Source of the DNA: JAHCHG01 sp041394845
Lineage (GTDB): Bacteria; Acidobacteriota; Blastocatellia; Pyrinomonadales; Pyrinomonadaceae
DNA: 64,000 bases
Direction: 5' to 3'
NCBI GenBank assembly: GCA_041394845.1
Contig: JAWKHL010000003.1
Span: 62,001 to 126,000, forward strand
Shown here: one piece after another, positions 35,365-44,156 of the stretch
Position numbering within the stretch: position 1 is the stretch's first letter
How the letters are laid out: every line of letters begins with the position of its first letter
The notes under the pieces: model-generated
What the model saw: only the letters and a program-made list of their open reading frames with translations
What the model was told of the DNA's origin: nothing
Database searches by the model: none
Made by a program: the position numbers and the translations under genes

Positions 35365-35769
35365 TCATTTCTTCCCGATCTGCACTTTTTCCCGGTACTG
35401 ATTGATCGCCACATAGACGACCTCGGCTTCGGTGACGCGGACCGATTGGCCGTGCGAGCCGAACCTTTCGGCTTCGACGACGACGCGGATGGTGATCGAG
35501 GTGTTGCCGACCTTGACGGTCTGGGCGTAAAAACTGACCAGATCGCCGACAAAGACCGGTTCGTGAAAGATGACCTCTTTCATCGCCACCGTGACGAACC
35601 GGTCGTGCTGGGTGTGCCTGACGGCCTCGACCCCGCCGGCGACGTCGATGTAGCTTAAAATAATGCCGCCGAAGATGGTTCCGTGGGCGTTGGTATCGCG
35701 CGGCATCATCGTCAGGCGGATGGCCGCATTGCGAAGTCTTTCGGCTTCTTTTTCTTTGTTGTCTTCCAT
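35365..35769 (-). CDS. hotdog-fold acyl-CoA thioesterase (YciA-like)
   Basis: 134 residues, one hotdog domain. Signatures of the YciA/acyl-CoA thioester hydrolase group: MMPRDTNAHGTIFGGIILSYIDVAGGVEA, with the catalytic Asp in the DTNAHGTIFGG block, and VIFHEPVFVGDLVSFYAQTVKVGNTSI. It hydrolyses acyl-CoAs of broad chain length. The gene sits between truA and an alpha/beta hydrolase on the minus strand, with a short heptad repeat on each side. Confidence 0.9.
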   Translation of the reverse strand: MEDNKEKEAERLRNAAIRLTMMPRDTNAHGTIFGGIILSYIDVAGGVEAVRHTQHDRFVTVAMKEVIFHEPVFVGDLVSFYAQTVKVGNTSITIRVVVEAERFGSHGQSVRVTEAEVVYVAINQYREKVQIGKK

Positions 35770-35775
35770 TTTTAA

Positions 35776-35828
35776 TCAGTAAGCAGTAAGCGGCGAGCGG
35801 TGAGCAGTATCACCCATCACTCATCACT
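35776..35828. repeat. 7-nt repeats (AGTAAGC-like, then CATCACC)
   Basis: AGTAAGC-AGTAAGC-GGCGAGC-GGTGAGC runs from about 35779, followed by ATCACCCATCACTCATCAC. Two different heptad families abut in one gap. Confidence 0.7.
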
Positions 35829-36460
35829 ATTTGCTCCAAAATCCAATCGTGGATCGCGTCTTTTAACTGAAAGAGGTGATCATCGAAAAAATGGCCGCAG
35901 TTTTGAAAAACGACCAGTTTCGTTTCGGTTACTTCGGCGACCATTGAAACCAGTTTGTTGAGGTTTTCGATCGAGCCGAATTCGTCGCGGTCGCCGTGGA
36001 CGAAAAGAACGGGTTTGCGCAGGTTTTTCAAATAGGAAAAATCGTATTTATCGACCGGCGTGCCGATGCTGATCAGACGAACCACCCGGTCGTCGTCCAT
36101 CACCGTTTCGGTGCCGACGCGCGAACCGAACGAGAAACCGGCTAAAGTGGCCGGCAATCCCGGAAAGTTTTCGGTCAGATACCGGAGGGCGTCCAGCACG
36201 TCTTCGCGTTCGCCCCGGCCGTCGTCGTGCTGGCCGGTGCTCGCCCCGACCCCGCGAAAATTGAATCGCAGGGCGACGAGCCCGGCGTCGAGAAGACCAG
36301 CGGCCGCCCGGTAAACGACCTTGTTGTGCATCGTCCCGCCGCCCAGCGGATGCGGATGGCAAACCAGTGCGACGCCTTTCGGTTCCCCTTTCGGCTCTTT
36401 AAGAATGGCCTCCAGTTTTCCGTGCGAAGCCGGAATGAACAGATTTCCTTTGGGATACAT
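35810..36460 (-). CDS. alpha/beta hydrolase, COG2945-like
   Basis: 216 residues. CHPHPLGGGTMHNKVVYRAA at about 34-53 is the signature of the COG2945 group of small serine hydrolases. The nucleophile elbow is AGFSFGSRV; the acid is probably in VHGDRDEFG and the His in NCGHFFDDH. The family contains carboxylesterases and dienelactone-hydrolase relatives, substrate unknown. No signal peptide, so cytoplasmic. Minus strand, upstream of the thioesterase gene. Confidence 0.88.
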   Translation of the reverse strand: MYPKGNLFIPASHGKLEAILKEPKGEPKGVALVCHPHPLGGGTMHNKVVYRAAAGLLDAGLVALRFNFRGVGASTGQHDDGRGEREDVLDALRYLTENFPGLPATLAGFSFGSRVGTETVMDDDRVVRLISIGTPVDKYDFSYLKNLRKPVLFVHGDRDEFGSIENLNKLVSMVAEVTETKLVVFQNCGHFFDDHLFQLKDAIHDWILEQIVMSDG

Positions 36461-36465
36461 AACTT

Positions 36466-36642
36466 AGATTTTAGATTTTAGATTTTGGATTTTGGATTGG
36501 CAAATCGGGCCATCAAATAATCAGGGGTGATCATCGATTTTCGGGCTTTAAACAGTTTATAAAACGGGCGTTAATTTGCCGGTTAGACCGTTCGGTGAAA
36601 GATCGAGCGGAATCCAAAATCCAAAACCCTAAATCCAAAATG
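36466..36642. repeat. two facing GGATTTY/AGATTTT heptad arrays
   Basis: TTAGATTTTAGATTTTAG and GGATTTTGGATT units at 36466-36497 face ATCCAAA/CCTAAATCC units at about 36610-36642, over about 110 bases. They occupy the divergent gap before the GT-C-like gene. Confidence 0.75.
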
Positions 36643-36728
36643 GAATTAGATATTTGTGGGGATTTCGTGATATTTTTTGAAAGAACTTACTCTGTGTCAG
36701 AAATACGAACTTATTCATATAAAAGCTT

Positions 36729-38627
36729 TTGATAATGGAAGAAACCTTCAAGGAAAATCCGGAAGAAGAACCGGCGGAAAAAGCGGCCGAAAAAGCGCCC
36801 GAACAGCCCGCCAAAGCGAAACGAACCTGGAAAGAATGGTTCGGGACCGACGAAGCGGTGCGCACGGTTTATCTGGTCTTCGGGCTGTTCGCCATCATTC
36901 TGATAATGATCCTGCTCCAGTTTTCGACCTCGGCCGTCTGCTGCGGCGACTGGGACGGCTATTATCATATCCGCTGGAGCGCGATGCTCTGGGAAAACTT
37001 CAGTCACGGTCATTGGCTGCCCGAATTCAAATGGCTGCCGCTGACCGTCCTCAATCCGAAGGATTACGCCGATCATCATTTTCTTTTCCATCTTTTGCAG
37101 ATCCCTTTTCTGTGGTTTTTCGAGCCGGTTACGGCCGCCAAGGTCTCGACCGTTTTTTACGGGAGTCTGGCGATCTTCTCGGTTTACTGGATGATGTTCC
37201 GTTACGGGGTCGATTATCTTCTCCTCTGGCTGGCGGCCCTTCTGGGCTGTTCTCACGCGTTCTTTTACCGGATGAACATGGCCAAGGCCCCGCCCCTGAC
37301 GATTATCTACACGGTCGTCGGGATCTATTTGTTGTTTGAGCGCAAATACGTCTGGCTGCTGCCGCTGATGTTCATTTTCGTCTGGACCTACAGCCTTTTT
37401 CCGATGCTTTTCATCGCCGCCGTCATCTGGGCCGTGATCATCGCCTGGAACGAACGGAGGTTCGAATGGAAGCCGCTCGCCTACACCGCCGGCGGAATGA
37501 TTCTGGGCAATATCATCAACCCCTATTTTCCCAACAACCTCTATCTTTTCTGGGAGCATTTCATCACCAAATTCAGGGTCGGAGAGTTCGCCGTGTCGGT
37601 CGGGGGCGAATGGTATCCCTACACCGGGGTCGAGTTGATGCTCAATTTTCCGATCGCCCTGCTGGCGGTTCTTTTGGGTTATATTCTGTTTACGCCGCGC
37701 GACGGAAAACTGCCGGAAAGATCCTCTTTCTTTCTGATGTTCGTTACGATCCTGCTCGCCTGGCAATTCCGCTCGAAACGCTTCGCCGAGTATTTTCCGC
37801 CGTTTGCCATCGTCTTCGCCGCTTTCAGCCTCCAGGCCTTTCGGATGCCCAACCTCTTTCAACTGCCCGAAGATTTCAAACAGGAGATAGAGCCGTATCT
37901 CGATACGGGCAAAAAAACCGAGAAACAGGAGGTTCGCGAAATATTTAAACAGATCGGCATCTGGACGCTGGGGCTGGTTCTGGTCGGCTGGGTGACCTAC
38001 AATCTGACCGGACTGAACCTCAACCACTTTAAGATAGATTTCAAGGAAAACGGTCTGATCACCAACATCCGCAGCAACGAAAAGGACGAAAGATACAAGC
38101 GTTCGATGACCTGGGCGGTGCAAAACATCCCTGAAGGCGAGCGGATCTTTAACTGCAACTGGGATGATTTTCCGAAACTGTTCTTCTACGATCAGAAACA
38201 CAGCTACGTTTACGGACTCGACCCCAATTATCTTTTTTCGGAAAACCCCGATCTTTATAAATTGATCAAACCCCTGACCAACGGCGACGAGGAAGACCCC
38301 GGCCCGGTCATTCGAGATAAATTCGGGGCCAAATACATCTTCACCGACGCCAAGGAGAACGTCGATCTGGTGGCCAATTGTCTGCAAAGCGGCTGGTGCG
38401 AAACGGCCTATGAGGACGATGAAGCGATCATCCTCAGAATTCGCGACCAAAAAGGCGATCCGGATCAGGATGCGGTCGAAGCCGCCGGAAGCGAAACGAC
38501 CGGCGATGATGAGAATCAGGCGGTCGAGGAAAATTCGGCCGAACAAGATCAGCAACCCGATGAAGAAGGAGCCGATGAAGAAAACGTCGGCGAGGAGAAC
38601 ACGGCCAATGAAGCTCCGGCAAATTAG
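36729..38627 (+). CDS. GT-C-like multi-pass membrane glycosyltransferase
   Basis: 632 residues. A charged N-terminus (about 1-35) precedes about ten membrane helices. CGDWDGYYHIRWSAMLWENF just after helix 1 resembles the acidic active-site loop of GT-C lipid-linked-sugar transferases such as STT3/ArnT, and DHHFLFH in the next loop fits the second acidic/His motif. A soluble C-terminal domain (about 440-580, with NCNWDDFPKLFFYD and YVYGLDPNY) follows, then a very acidic tail (last 50 residues, mostly Glu and Asp). Likely transfers sugars from polyprenyl donors at the membrane; acceptor unknown. A lipoprotein gene overlaps its end. Confidence 0.7.
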   Translation: MIMEETFKENPEEEPAEKAAEKAPEQPAKAKRTWKEWFGTDEAVRTVYLVFGLFAIILIMILLQFSTSAVCCGDWDGYYHIRWSAMLWENFSHGHWLPEFKWLPLTVLNPKDYADHHFLFHLLQIPFLWFFEPVTAAKVSTVFYGSLAIFSVYWMMFRYGVDYLLLWLAALLGCSHAFFYRMNMAKAPPLTIIYTVVGIYLLFERKYVWLLPLMFIFVWTYSLFPMLFIAAVIWAVIIAWNERRFEWKPLAYTAGGMILGNIINPYFPNNLYLFWEHFITKFRVGEFAVSVGGEWYPYTGVELMLNFPIALLAVLLGYILFTPRDGKLPERSSFFLMFVTILLAWQFRSKRFAEYFPPFAIVFAAFSLQAFRMPNLFQLPEDFKQEIEPYLDTGKKTEKQEVREIFKQIGIWTLGLVLVGWVTYNLTGLNLNHFKIDFKENGLITNIRSNEKDERYKRSMTWAVQNIPEGERIFNCNWDDFPKLFFYDQKHSYVYGLDPNYLFSENPDLYKLIKPLTNGDEEDPGPVIRDKFGAKYIFTDAKENVDLVANCLQSGWCETAYEDDEAIILRIRDQKGDPDQDAVEAAGSETTGDDENQAVEENSAEQDQQPDEEGADEENVGEENTANEAPAN

Positions 38628-39108
38628 AAAAAAATCAAACGGGCGTCAAAAACTCCTGTCGGGCAATGATCGCTTTCCCCAATTTATTATCTTGTGGCTG
38701 GTTTTTCTGCTTCCGGCCGTTTCGGGTTGCGTCGTCAGTCCTTCTTTGAAAAAAGAAAACCAGCCGACGCCCGCTCCCCCGGAAAGCCGGACGACCAGCG
38801 TGGAAAGGGACATCAAATCGATGCAAACCGCCGATTTCGATTACATCTATGTGTTCCGGCGCAAAGACGGTGCGCCGTTTGAGAGCGACGACAAGAAATA
38901 TCTCAAGCTGAATTCTCCGCCCGCCACCAACCGTTTTGTTTTGAGCGACGGAGACCGCGCGGTGGTGGCCGGTTCGTCATTCAAGTTCGAGCCGGAGAAT
39001 CTGATGGCCCTCGAAGACCGTTTTATCATTGAAAATCATTCCGTCGAAAAGAATGATGAAGAAAGCGAGCAAAGCGAACAAAGCCAATCGAATAAAAAGG
39101 GGCCGTAG
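38608..39108 (+). CDS. small lipoprotein, overlapping the GT-C-like gene
   Basis: 166 residues from ATG 38608, preceded by GAGGAG at 38591-38596. It overlaps the end of the GT-C-like gene by 20 bases in another frame, indicating translational coupling. The N-terminus ends in a lipobox, AVSGC, after a basic stretch (LRQIRKKSNGRQK). The rest is polar with a Glu/Gln/Ser-rich C-terminus. No domain recognised. It may assist the membrane enzyme. Confidence 0.7.
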   Translation: MKLRQIRKKSNGRQKLLSGNDRFPQFIILWLVFLLPAVSGCVVSPSLKKENQPTPAPPESRTTSVERDIKSMQTADFDYIYVFRRKDGAPFESDDKKYLKLNSPPATNRFVLSDGDRAVVAGSSFKFEPENLMALEDRFIIENHSVEKNDEESEQSEQSQSNKKGP

Positions 39109-39182
39109 ATTTGCTGGCGATGAATCTCGTCCTCATCGCCTTTTTGACAGCGGCCGCCCGGAATTGACAGAGGAGTTTTTCC

Positions 39183-40409
39183 GTGCCTGAAAAAAAAGAC
39201 GGCGAAAAAAACAACGAAACCCCGAAAGACGAAACCCGCCCGAACAAAAAAACAGGGCGGGAAGTCTTTCTGAGCCCGGCAATGCCTTCGAGTTGGACGG
39301 TCGTCCGGGTGGTCATCGTGGCATTCATCGTCTGGAATCTGGGCGGAATCGTCACTTCGATCCTGTCCTCGCTGACCAATCTGTTTTTTATGATCGTTGT
39401 GTCGATCTTTTTCGCGTATCTGATCGACCCGCTGGTCAAGTTCATCCGCCGCCCCTTCAAGCAAAGGAATCTGGAAAAGCTGATGCCGCGCCCGCTGGCC
39501 ATCGTCATTGCTTATTTATTTGTTTTTTCCGTTTTAGGCATCGGAATAGCCAATCTGGCCCCGCGCATCGCCGATCAGGCCCGCGAATTCGCCGAGAACC
39601 TGCCCGGTTATTCAACCATCTTTCAGGATCGGCTGACCGAGATCAACAATCGCTACGACCGCCTTCAGATATCCGAGGACTTTCAGGAAAAGATCAGCGA
39701 AAGGTTCAATTCCCTGATCGACAAGTTCGCGACTTTTTTGACCACGATGATTTTCGGCGTATATCTGCTCAACCTGATCTCATTTCTGCCGTGGATCATT
39801 CTGGTTCCGATCCTTTCGTTTTTCTTTTTGAAGGACATTCACTTTTTCAAAACCTCTTTTTTGGGATGTTTCCCGTCGGGGCGCTGGAGGGCGCGGGCCG
39901 AATCGGTGTTAAATGATGTCAACAAGACCCTGGCCGCCTACACCCGCGCGCAACTGATCTCGTGTCTTTTGATCGGATTCATCTGCACCGTCGTTTTTTC
40001 CGTGATCGGAGTAAAATACTCCCTTCTGCTCGGAATCCTGGCGGGCATCTGTGAATTCGTTCCGTTGATCGGCCCTTTGATCATCGGCATTCTGGCGACC
40101 TCGGTGGCCGGTTTCAGCGGCTCCTCGTGGCAGGCTTTGTGGACCGCTTCTTTTTTGATCGGCCTTCGCCTGTTGCACGATTACGTCACCTATCCGCGAA
40201 TCGTCCGGGAAGGAGTTCACTTGCATCCGATGGCCGTTATCCTTTCGATCCTGGCCGGCGAACAATTGGCCGGGATCCCGGGAGTCTTTCTCTCGATCCC
40301 GATCGTCGCTCTGTTGACGGTGGTTTACCGGCATATTCTGGAACATACGGGAAGCGAAGGCTTTTTCGCCGGTTGGCTTGAGCCGAAGGAGGAAGGCAAA
40401 GAAAGCTGA
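39183..40409 (+). CDS. AI-2E family transporter
   Basis: 408 residues from GTG 39183 with GAGG nearby. A charged N-terminal extension (about 1-35, Lys/Glu/Thr rich) precedes eight or so helices. Family pattern: SSLTNLFFMIVVSIFFAYLIDPLV, the long extracytoplasmic helical region, then FLKDIHFFKTSFLGCFPSGR, LISCLLIGFICTVVFSVIGVKYSLLLGILAGICEFVPLIGPLI and VHLHPMAVILSILAGEQLAGIPGVFLSIPIVALL. The name is historical: members export varied small molecules or exchange Na+/H+. 74 bases after the lipoprotein gene. Confidence 0.9.
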   Translation: MPEKKDGEKNNETPKDETRPNKKTGREVFLSPAMPSSWTVVRVVIVAFIVWNLGGIVTSILSSLTNLFFMIVVSIFFAYLIDPLVKFIRRPFKQRNLEKLMPRPLAIVIAYLFVFSVLGIGIANLAPRIADQAREFAENLPGYSTIFQDRLTEINNRYDRLQISEDFQEKISERFNSLIDKFATFLTTMIFGVYLLNLISFLPWIILVPILSFFFLKDIHFFKTSFLGCFPSGRWRARAESVLNDVNKTLAAYTRAQLISCLLIGFICTVVFSVIGVKYSLLLGILAGICEFVPLIGPLIIGILATSVAGFSGSSWQALWTASFLIGLRLLHDYVTYPRIVREGVHLHPMAVILSILAGEQLAGIPGVFLSIPIVALLTVVYRHILEHTGSEGFFAGWLEPKEEGKES

Positions 40410-40411
40410 GG

Positions 40412-40448
40412 CGATTTCGGGTTTTGGGTTTTGGGTTTTGGGTTTTGG
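40412..40448. repeat. 7-nt tandem repeats (GGGTTTT)
   Basis: GATTTCG-GGTTTTG-GGTTTTG-GGTTTTG-GGTTTTG-GATT runs just after the AI-2E gene. A second set, CTGCTTA-CTGCCTA and CTGCTTA, follows at about 40478-40506. Confidence 0.85.
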
Positions 40449-40521
40449 ATTGTTCGCTCTCGGCGGAAAATCTTTCAACTGCTTACTGCCTACTAATCAG
40501 CTGCTTACGGGTAAGAAAACT

Positions 40522-40647
40522 ATGTCCTTATTCTGGTTTATAACCTTTTTTTTCATCCTGCTGTTTTTGGTCCTGCTCGTTTATATACTGGTCGTCCGGG
40601 CTTTTTACTGGGGCGACAAAAAGGAACCGCCGAGCCGGAAAAAATGA
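40522..40647 (+). CDS. small single-helix membrane protein
   Basis: 41 residues from ATG 40522. One hydrophobic helix (about 3-26, FWFITFFFILLFLVLLVYILVV) followed by a basic tail ending KKEPPSRKK, so the C-terminus faces the cytoplasm. The open frame extends upstream through the GGGTTTT repeats, which is not expected to be translated. No clear ribosome-binding site. Small-membrane-protein style, no family recognised; moderate support only. Confidence 0.45.
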   Translation: MSLFWFITFFFILLFLVLLVYILVVRAFYWGDKKEPPSRKK

Positions 40648-40668
40648 ACCGGGTGAAAGCCTTCCCAG

Positions 40669-41736
40669 TCATAGAATCTTATCGAGAACGATTATCACTT
40701 CGTAGGAGACGGCCGCGATCAGACCGGCCATCGGGATCGTCAGGATCCAGGCCCAGATGATCCGACCGGCAACGCCCCATTTGACGGCGGAAAACCGCTT
40801 GGCCGAACCGACTCCGACGATGGCTCCGGTGATCGTGTGAGTGGTCGAAACCGGAATTCCGGCAAAGGTATTGGCGAACAGCGTCAGCGCTCCGGCGGTT
40901 TCGGCGCAGAACCCGCCGACGGGCTGGAGTTTGGCGATCCGGGTTCCCATCGTTTTGACGATCCGCCATCCGCCGGAAAGCGTTCCCAGACCGATGGCCA
41001 GATGCGCCGCCAGCACCACCCAGGTCGGGATCGTCGGCAGTTTGCCGCCCTCGCCGTACTGCAAAAGCCCGCCCGCCGCCAGCACCGCCGTGATGATCCC
41101 CATCGTCTTCTGCGCGTCATTGCCGCCGTGCCCGAGCGAAAAAGCGGCGGCCGAAAACAACTGGCCGATGCGAAATCCCTTGTCTATCTTGGAAATATTG
41201 GTCTTGCGGAAGACCCAGAAAACCGTGACCATCAGGATGAATCCCAGCGCCATACCGATCAGCGGCGACAACACGATGAAAGAAAGCGTCTTGATCCAGC
41301 CTTTGGCGATCAGAACGCTGCTCACTCCGGCAAAACCGTTGCCGCCGATAAAGGCCGCGATGGCCCCGCCGGCGTATCCGCCGATCAACGCGTGCGAACT
41401 GGAACTCGGCAGTCCCAGATACCATGTGATCAGATTCCAGATGATCGCCCCGAGCAAACCGGCCAAAAGAACGTAAAGCCGGTAATCGGAGGCGATGGCG
41501 TTGATATTGACCATGTCCCCGCCGATCGTTTTGGCGACGGCCGTTCCGAAAACTATAAAAGCGATAAAGTTAAAAAACGCGGCCCAGGCGACGGCGACTC
41601 CGGGCGACAGAACCCGTGTGGCGACGACCGTGGCGATCGAATTGGCCGCATCGTGAAAACCGTTGACGTAATCAAAGGCCAGCGCGATAAAGATTATGAA
41701 AACAACTAATCCGAGGGTAATTGTTTGATTATCCAT
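40669..41736 (-). CDS. inorganic phosphate transporter, PiT family
   Basis: 355 residues, about ten to eleven helices. Both PiT signature blocks are visible: ALAFDYVNGFHDAANSIATVVATRVLSP near the N-terminus and FSLGHGGNDAQKTMGIITAVL in the middle, plus the C-terminal GIPVSTTHTITGAIVGVGSAKR. Low-affinity phosphate/metal-phosphate symport. It is the last gene of the minus-strand phosphate module; the DUF47 gene, its usual partner, lies 78 bases upstream. Together with the Pst system it gives low- and high-affinity uptake. Confidence 0.93.
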   Translation of the reverse strand: MDNQTITLGLVVFIIFIALAFDYVNGFHDAANSIATVVATRVLSPGVAVAWAAFFNFIAFIVFGTAVAKTIGGDMVNINAIASDYRLYVLLAGLLGAIIWNLITWYLGLPSSSSHALIGGYAGGAIAAFIGGNGFAGVSSVLIAKGWIKTLSFIVLSPLIGMALGFILMVTVFWVFRKTNISKIDKGFRIGQLFSAAAFSLGHGGNDAQKTMGIITAVLAAGGLLQYGEGGKLPTIPTWVVLAAHLAIGLGTLSGGWRIVKTMGTRIAKLQPVGGFCAETAGALTLFANTFAGIPVSTTHTITGAIVGVGSAKRFSAVKWGVAGRIIWAWILTIPMAGLIAAVSYEVIIVLDKIL

Positions 41737-41740
41737 GCTT

Positions 41741-41812
41741 TATTTTGGATTTTGGGTTTTGGATTTTGGATTTTGGATTTATTCCAGACCCGAAATCCGA
41801 AATCCGAAATTG
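41741..41812. repeat. 7-nt tandem repeats (GGATTTT) with facing copies
   Basis: GGATTTTGGGTTTTGGATTT at 41746 onward faces ATCCGAA-ATCCGAA units near 41790-41812, between the DUF47 gene and pit. Confidence 0.8.
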
Positions 41813-41814
41813 TC

Positions 41815-42435
41815 CTAGCTGTGTTTCAGAACGACGCTTTCGATAATGTTGGCCACGCTTTCACAACGGTCGGTGGCGCTTTCCAGAATCTCGAAAAGCT
41901 CTTTCCATTTGATCAGTTGGATCGGGTTCGTCTCTTTTTGAAAAAGCTCCCCGATGGCCCGGAAATAAATGTCGTCGGCCTCGTTTTCCAGCCGGTGGAT
42001 CTCGACGATATGCTTGGTCATACCGTTCGGCTTTTTGAGCATCGAGACGGCGGCATTGATCTCCGCGGACAAGCCTTTGATGACTTTGGCCAACCCTTTG
42101 GCGTGAACGTTTATCTCCCTGATGTCATACATCATAATGGCCCGGGCGCCGGCATCGATGTAATCGCAGACATCATCGAGTGCCACCGAAAGCGTGTAGA
42201 TGTCCTCGCGGTCAAACGGCGTGATAAACGATTTGTTCAGTTTGGTCGTGATCTTGTGGGTCAATTCATCGCAGGAATGTTCGGCATTTTTGATCCTGGC
42301 CGAATAACTCTCAAAATTCCCCGAATCGCCTTCCACCATCTGAACGAGCAGATCCGAGGCCTCCTGAATTATCTCGGTCATCCGCGTAAAAAAAACGAAA
42401 TACTCGTCCTCGCGCGGCAGTAAACTAAAAGCCAT
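41815..42435 (-). CDS. DUF47 (PhoU-like Pit accessory) protein
   Basis: 206 residues, all-alpha. PhoU-like DUF47 family: PREDEYFVFFTRMTEIIQEASDLL at the N-terminus, EHSCDELTHKITTKLNKSFITPFDREDIYTLSVALDDVCDYIDAGA in the middle, and HRLENEADDIYFRAI. The acidic triads bind metal in PhoU relatives. It is usually encoded beside a pit gene, as here (78 bases upstream of pit), and is thought to control or assist Pit. Transcribed with the phosphate module. Confidence 0.92.
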   Translation of the reverse strand: MAFSLLPREDEYFVFFTRMTEIIQEASDLLVQMVEGDSGNFESYSARIKNAEHSCDELTHKITTKLNKSFITPFDREDIYTLSVALDDVCDYIDAGARAIMMYDIREINVHAKGLAKVIKGLSAEINAAVSMLKKPNGMTKHIVEIHRLENEADDIYFRAIGELFQKETNPIQLIKWKELFEILESATDRCESVANIIESVVLKHS

Positions 42436-42632
42436 CTTTTGTTCTCCGTTCTTTTTTCTGAATTGAAGAAGTCAAATATATCCGATGAGATTTGTATTGT
42501 CCATAACCGCGCAAACTTTTCCCCGATCGGCCGGGAATCCGCGACGACGACCGATTTCAAGGCGGGAAAAAGTCCGCCGAAAACCGGAATCGTTTCGGCG
42601 GACGTTGGAAGGAAAAAAATCTTATCTCGGAC

Positions 42633-43295
42633 TTATTTCTTTTTGCTGTGTTTGATGAAAGCGGCTTCGGTCAGATAAACGTTGAGTTCGCAAATGTCCT
42701 TGACGTAATCGCCGATCCGCTCCAGATGTTTGGCTACAAAGAGCAATTGGGCGGCGCTGTTGGTCGAAGCCGGATTTTCGATCATGATCTCGATCAATTC
42801 GTTGAAGATCCGCTTGTAGCATTCGTTGATGACCTTGTCCTGTTTGATGACCTGACGCGAGACCTCGGCGTCTTCCGAAGTAAAGGCGTCGAGCGCCACG
42901 CGGAGCATTTCGGCGGCGTTTTCCGCCATCTTCGGCAGATCGACGTATTGCTTGAGCTGCGGCTCGTTGTTGAGGATCAGCGCGGCCTTGGCGACGCTGC
43001 CCGCGTGATCGGCGATCCTCTCCAGGATCGGAGTGATCTTGGCCACCGAAATAACAAAGCGCAGATCATGAGCGGCCGGCTGTTGAAGGGCCAGGATCTC
43101 GATGCTCAAACGGTCGATCTCGAGTTCCATCTGGTCGATGATCTTATCTTCTTTCAAAACCTTTTGAGCCAGATCGCTGTCGCGCTCCATCAACGACTGC
43201 ATCGAACGCTGGAGAGCCTTTTCGGTCGCCCCGCCCAGCAGAAGCAGTTTGTCGCGCAAGAGATCCAGTTGTTGGTCGATAATTCTGTTTTCCAT
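42633..43295 (-). CDS. phoU: phosphate signalling protein PhoU
   Basis: 220 residues. Two repeats of a three-helix bundle with metal-binding acidic patches: KIIDQMELEIDRLSIEILALQQPAAHDLRFVISVAKITPILERIADHA and the second-half KVINECYKRIFNELIEIM...LLFVAKHLERIGDYVKDICE. PhoU links the Pst transporter to the PhoR kinase and shuts off the Pho response when phosphate is plentiful. It follows pstB on the minus strand (88-base gap); no phoR or phoB is in the window. Confidence 0.94.
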   Translation of the reverse strand: MENRIIDQQLDLLRDKLLLLGGATEKALQRSMQSLMERDSDLAQKVLKEDKIIDQMELEIDRLSIEILALQQPAAHDLRFVISVAKITPILERIADHAGSVAKAALILNNEPQLKQYVDLPKMAENAAEMLRVALDAFTSEDAEVSRQVIKQDKVINECYKRIFNELIEIMIENPASTNSAAQLLFVAKHLERIGDYVKDICELNVYLTEAAFIKHSKKK

Positions 43296-43383
43296 CTTTC
43301 AATCAAGTTCTCTTATTATAGAACAATTTAACAATTTAACAATCTGATAATCCCGGCGTAATCACGTATAATTTTCCGACCAA

Positions 43384-44142
43384 TTAACCGAATCTTCCGG
43401 TTATGTAATCCTCGGTCAGTTTTTCGTCCGGATTGGTAAACATCTTTTGGGTCGGGTTGAATTCGATCAGTTTGCCGAGCATAAAAAAGGCCGTTTTATC
43501 CGAAACCCGTCCGGCCTGTTGCATGTTATGCGTGACTATGACGATCGTGTAGTCTTTTTTCAGTTCGACCACCAGTTCTTCGATCTTCTGAGTGGCGATC
43601 GGGTCGAGCGCCGAGGCCGGTTCGTCCATCAGGATCACCTCGGGCTGAACGGCCAGCGCCCGGGCGATGCACAGACGCTGTTGTTGACCGCCCGAAAGAC
43701 CGAACGCCGAAGTGTGAAGGCGATCCTTGACCTCGTCCCAGAGGGCCGCATCGGCCAGCGCCTTTTCGACCCTTTCCTGCAAATCCGACTTGTTCTTGTG
43801 AATTCGATTGATGCGGATGCCGTAAGCCACGTTCTCGAAGATGGTTTTGGGAAAGGGGTTCGATTTTTGAAAGACCATTCCGACCTTGCGGCGCAGAGCG
43901 ACAACATCGGTTTTCGGGGAATAAATGTCTTTTCCATCGATCAGAACCGTTCCGTCAACTCTGGCGATCGGGATCGTATCGTTCATCCGGTTGAGGGTCC
44001 TGAGGAACGTCGATTTGCCGCAGCCCGACGGCCCGATAAAAGCCACCACTTCGCGTTCGGGAATTTCCAGCGAAATGTCGAACAGAGCCTGAGATTTGCC
44101 GTAAAAAAAATTTAAGTTTGAAACACTGATTTTGCTTTCCAT
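43384..44142 (-). CDS. pstB: phosphate ABC transporter ATPase PstB
   Basis: 252 residues. Walker A GPSGCGKST (about 37-45), signature LSGGQQQRLCIARAL, Walker B VILMDEPASALDP and the switch His in VTHNMQQAGRVSDKTAFF are all present. It drives the high-affinity phosphate importer with PstA and PstC. The gene lies 14 bases downstream of pstA in the same operon and starts at ATG 44142. Confidence 0.96.
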   Translation of the reverse strand: MESKISVSNLNFFYGKSQALFDISLEIPEREVVAFIGPSGCGKSTFLRTLNRMNDTIPIARVDGTVLIDGKDIYSPKTDVVALRRKVGMVFQKSNPFPKTIFENVAYGIRINRIHKNKSDLQERVEKALADAALWDEVKDRLHTSAFGLSGGQQQRLCIARALAVQPEVILMDEPASALDPIATQKIEELVVELKKDYTIVIVTHNMQQAGRVSDKTAFFMLGKLIEFNPTQKMFTNPDEKLTEDYITGRFG

Positions 44143-44156
44143 CTTGTTGAATCGAT

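Noticed and set aside
40378..40521. Longer frame before the small membrane protein
   Set aside because: It consists largely of the GGGTTTT repeat in translation and lacks a start signal.
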